Below the pieces are notes generated by a model, which saw only the letters and a list, made by a program, of their open reading frames with translations, was not told the DNA's origin and searched no databases. A DNA stretch of 7,350 nucleotides from CAG-791 sp963650385. GTDB taxonomy: Bacteria > Bacillota > Clostridia > Lachnospirales > Lachnospiraceae. Below are positions 5,812-7,350 of the stretch, piece after piece (positions within the stretch are counted from its first letter, which is position 1; each line of letters starts with the position of its first letter). The position numbers and the translations under genes were made by a program. The stretch spans positions 1 through 7,350 of the forward strand of contig CAVJLL010000086.1 of assembly GCA_963650385.1 (NCBI GenBank), written 5' to 3'.

Positions 5812-5829
5812 ACGATCATTTTATATCGT
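5812..5829 (-). promoter_or_regulatory. dppA: Possible promoter/operator of the D-aminopeptidase gene
   Basis: On the minus strand TATAAA (or TAAAAT two bases on, five of six matches) could be a -10 box about 55-60 bases before the start codon. A weak -35 such as TTTCCT lies 17 bases before the TAAAAT version. The -10 is enclosed by an inverted repeat, ACGAT (5812-5816) with ATCGT (5825-5829), as expected of a repressor site. Both calls are tentative. Confidence 0.3.
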
Positions 5830-5844
5830 CGGCATCGAATAGGA

Positions 5845-5860
5845 AAGTAACCAATTACTT
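5845..5860 (-). other. Small AT-rich hairpin at the end of the beta-helix gene
   Basis: AAGTAA (5845-5850) and TTACTT (5855-5860) form a perfect six-pair inverted repeat with a four-base loop, overlapping the stop codon at 5855-5857. It is weak, and only a short TTTCC follows on the minus strand. No better terminator is visible between this gene and the aminopeptidase, so read-through of the 93-base gap is possible. Confidence 0.3.
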
Positions 5861-7350
5861 CAAAACTGCGGAACCATTTACATACAGCTGATAGCCGTTG
5901 GATGTGATCTGCGACAGATCACCGGTAAAGGAGGTAACGTAGCTGTCACCGGTAAGTGTCCAGGTGGAGGTGCCATCCAGAGTGACATTGACCTCACCGG
6001 CGGCACCGGAGGTATTAATAGCTCCGGTGAATGTGCTGCTGTCGGATAAGGTCATATCCAGAGAGGAAATGCTGTCCACAGTAATGCTGCCTTCCATTGT
6101 CTGCCTGGATGTGGTGAGTGTTACGTTTCCGCCATTGGAGCCGCTGGTGCCCCAACCGCGGCTGCTGTTATTCCCGGCAATGGTGAAGAGCTGACCGTTG
6201 GCAGTGACGAGCTTGGTGTTCGTGAGCGAGATGGTGCAGCTCGTGTTGGTCACATAGAACAGATCGCCGGATAAAGAGGTAATGCTGCCGTCAACCGAGG
6301 AGAAGCTCGACTGTCCGAGTGCGGCGTCGCCGGACATGCTCTGATAAATCATGACAGCATGCAGATTGTCTTCTTCACTGCCGCCGTTGGAGGATGTCAT
6401 ATTGCCGGAGACCGTGCAGTTTTCCAGGGCGATGGAGTTCTTGCCTTCGATGACCAGGCCTTCGGAATTGTTGGCAGTAAGGACTGCATTTTTTACTGTG
6501 ATGTCAGCCGTACTGTAGACGGCAGGGCTTCCGACTCCGCTTGTCGTGTAGGTACCGCCGTCCACAACGACGGTGCCGCCGCCCCGGTCACTGCGGATGG
6601 CAGCAGCAGAATCGCCCTCCGTCGTGACAGTCAGATTGCTGGCGATGGTGGTGCCGCCGCCGGTGGTCTGAATGCCGCCGGAATTGCGGCCGGTCGTATG
6701 GATGGTGGAATCAGAGATGGTCACCGTCGTGCCTTCTCCGTAGCTGAAGATGCCGTTGCCGTTCGTGACAGAGGTAGAAACATCCGCGTCCGTGATGGTT
6801 ACATTGGCTCCGTTCAGAGCGAGAAAACCGGCATTCTGTCCGTAGAAATCACCGTCCTCCGTATTGGAGGATTCGCCGGCAGTCTTCTCAATGGTGACAT
6901 TGCTGAGTACTGCCGTTACGCCGTCTGCACGCAGTGCGTTCTCATCATCGCCGGTGGAGAGATAGCTTTCGTCGGAGACGGAGGCATTGTCCTCCAGAGA
7001 GGCCGCGGAGGTGCCATTTGTTACCTCTCCGCTCCCGCCGAATCCGCTGCCGGACTGCAGGTTCTTCACCGTCAGAGTGAGCGCCTGATTTGCATCATCC
7101 AGGGTGACTTCAATGACCTGATTGGCGGCCAGGTCCTCCAGTGTGCCTTCCTGCGAGCCCTGCTGGAATTCGATGGTGATGACCGTATCGTCGGTGACGG
7201 TGAAGGTGATGGTTTCGGAGCCTGCCTCGAATGTGGAGCCGCCGGGCATCTGCCCATCGGGGGCGCCGCCGTTTCCGCCGTCACCGTCCGGTTTTTCAGG
7301 AGCTTCTCCGGAGGGCGCGGAGGAGCTGTCGCTGCCGTCACCGGCCGGCT
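5855..7350 (-). CDS. Secreted right-handed beta-helix protein, N-terminus outside window
   Basis: The frame is open to the window edge and no good start is visible; the Met at 7249 lacks a ribosome site and sits inside a linker, so the true start is beyond 7350. About 497 residues are seen. Residues 1-37 are a Gly/Pro/Ser/Asp-rich linker (PDGDGGNGGAPDGQMPGG). Residues 40-100 form a beta-rich segment (TITFTVTD, VIEVTLDD, LTLTVKNL). From about 137 to 315 come coils of roughly 23-26 residues, each with a TVTISDSTI-like strand and a GGIQT- or PAVYS-like turn, the signature of a parallel beta-helix. The end (453-497) has TWTLTGDSYVTSF and NGYQLYVNGS, as in clostridial secreted carbohydrate-binding-type proteins. 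There is no LPxTG motif, hydrophobic C-terminus, SLH or choline repeat, so any anchor must lie N-terminally. Only two Cys and many Thr/Ser/Asn fit an extracellular protein. Role unknown: adhesin or glycan binding are guesses. Confidence 0.8.
   Translation of the reverse strand, partial: PAGDGSDSSSAPSGEAPEKPDGDGGNGGAPDGQMPGGSTFEAGSETITFTVTDDTVITIEFQQGSQEGTLEDLAANQVIEVTLDDANQALTLTVKNLQSGSGFGGSGEVTNGTSAASLEDNASVSDESYLSTGDDENALRADGVTAVLSNVTIEKTAGESSNTEDGDFYGQNAGFLALNGANVTITDADVSTSVTNGNGIFSYGEGTTVTISDSTIHTTGRNSGGIQTTGGGTTIASNLTVTTEGDSAAAIRSDRGGGTVVVDGGTYTTSGVGSPAVYSTADITVKNAVLTANNSEGLVIEGKNSIALENCTVSGNMTSSNGGSEEDNLHAVMIYQSMSGDAALGQSSFSSVDGSITSLSGDLFYVTNTSCTISLTNTKLVTANGQLFTIAGNNSSRGWGTSGSNGGNVTLTTSRQTMEGSITVDSISSLDMTLSDSSTFTGAINTSGAAGEVNVTLDGTSTWTLTGDSYVTSFTGDLSQITSNGYQLYVNGSAVLK

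Noticed and set aside
6000..7200. GCC-rich repeated triplets in the beta-helix gene as a possible DNA repeat or CRISPR-like array
   Set aside because: The periodicity is imperfect and follows codons for Gly/Thr/Ser in protein coils; there are no identical repeats with unique spacers.
7150..7249. Start of the beta-helix protein at the Met codon at 7249
   Set aside because: The frame remains open to the window edge, the upstream residues form a typical inter-domain linker, and no ribosome site precedes the codon.

Overview
The window looks like an ordinary chromosomal stretch of a moderately GC-rich Bacillota, most likely a gut-type Clostridia. The grounds are strong AGGAGG-type ribosome sites, a TTG start, a Bacillus-type tetrameric cytidine deaminase, a PcrA-type helicase with a C-terminal Tudor-like domain, an M55 D-aminopeptidase (DppA type) and a secreted Gly/Ser/Thr-rich beta-helix protein. 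The lineage is inferred from protein style only; no marker gene fixes it.

Layout. Positions 120-2297 (+) encode a complete UvrD/PcrA-type superfamily 1 DNA helicase. After a 134-base gap come udp (2432-3220, +) and cdd (3217-3660, +), which overlap by four bases and form a pyrimidine-nucleoside salvage operon. Convergent to them is a SpoU/TrmH-family RNA 2'-O-methyltransferase (3700-4536, -). The next stretch (4537-4751) holds no gene; it has a bulged hairpin flanked by an 8-base direct repeat and the promoter of tRNA-Ala(GGC) (4752-4824, +). Two rho-independent terminators (4843-4885 and 4899-4942) separate the tRNA from the convergent DppA-type D-aminopeptidase (4964-5761, -). The right end is the C-terminal part of a large beta-helix surface or secreted protein (5855 to beyond 7350, -), whose N-terminus lies outside the window.

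How the genes work together. Cdd converts cytidine to uridine, and Udp splits uridine to uracil plus ribose 1-phosphate, so the pair feeds both base salvage and pentose catabolism. The methyltransferase and tRNA belong to translation. The helicase serves DNA repair or transcription-coupled functions. The aminopeptidase probably recycles D-amino-acid peptides. The beta-helix protein faces the cell exterior. I see no CRISPR array, transposon, phage gene, toxin-antitoxin pair or defence island, and no convincing new multi-gene system. The points worth a second look are small: the streptococcal-like active site of Udp, the TTGA coupling of udp to cdd, the hairpin/repeat block before the tRNA, possible operators near udp and dppA, a Ser/Pro linker in the helicase, and a beta-helix protein without a visible anchor.
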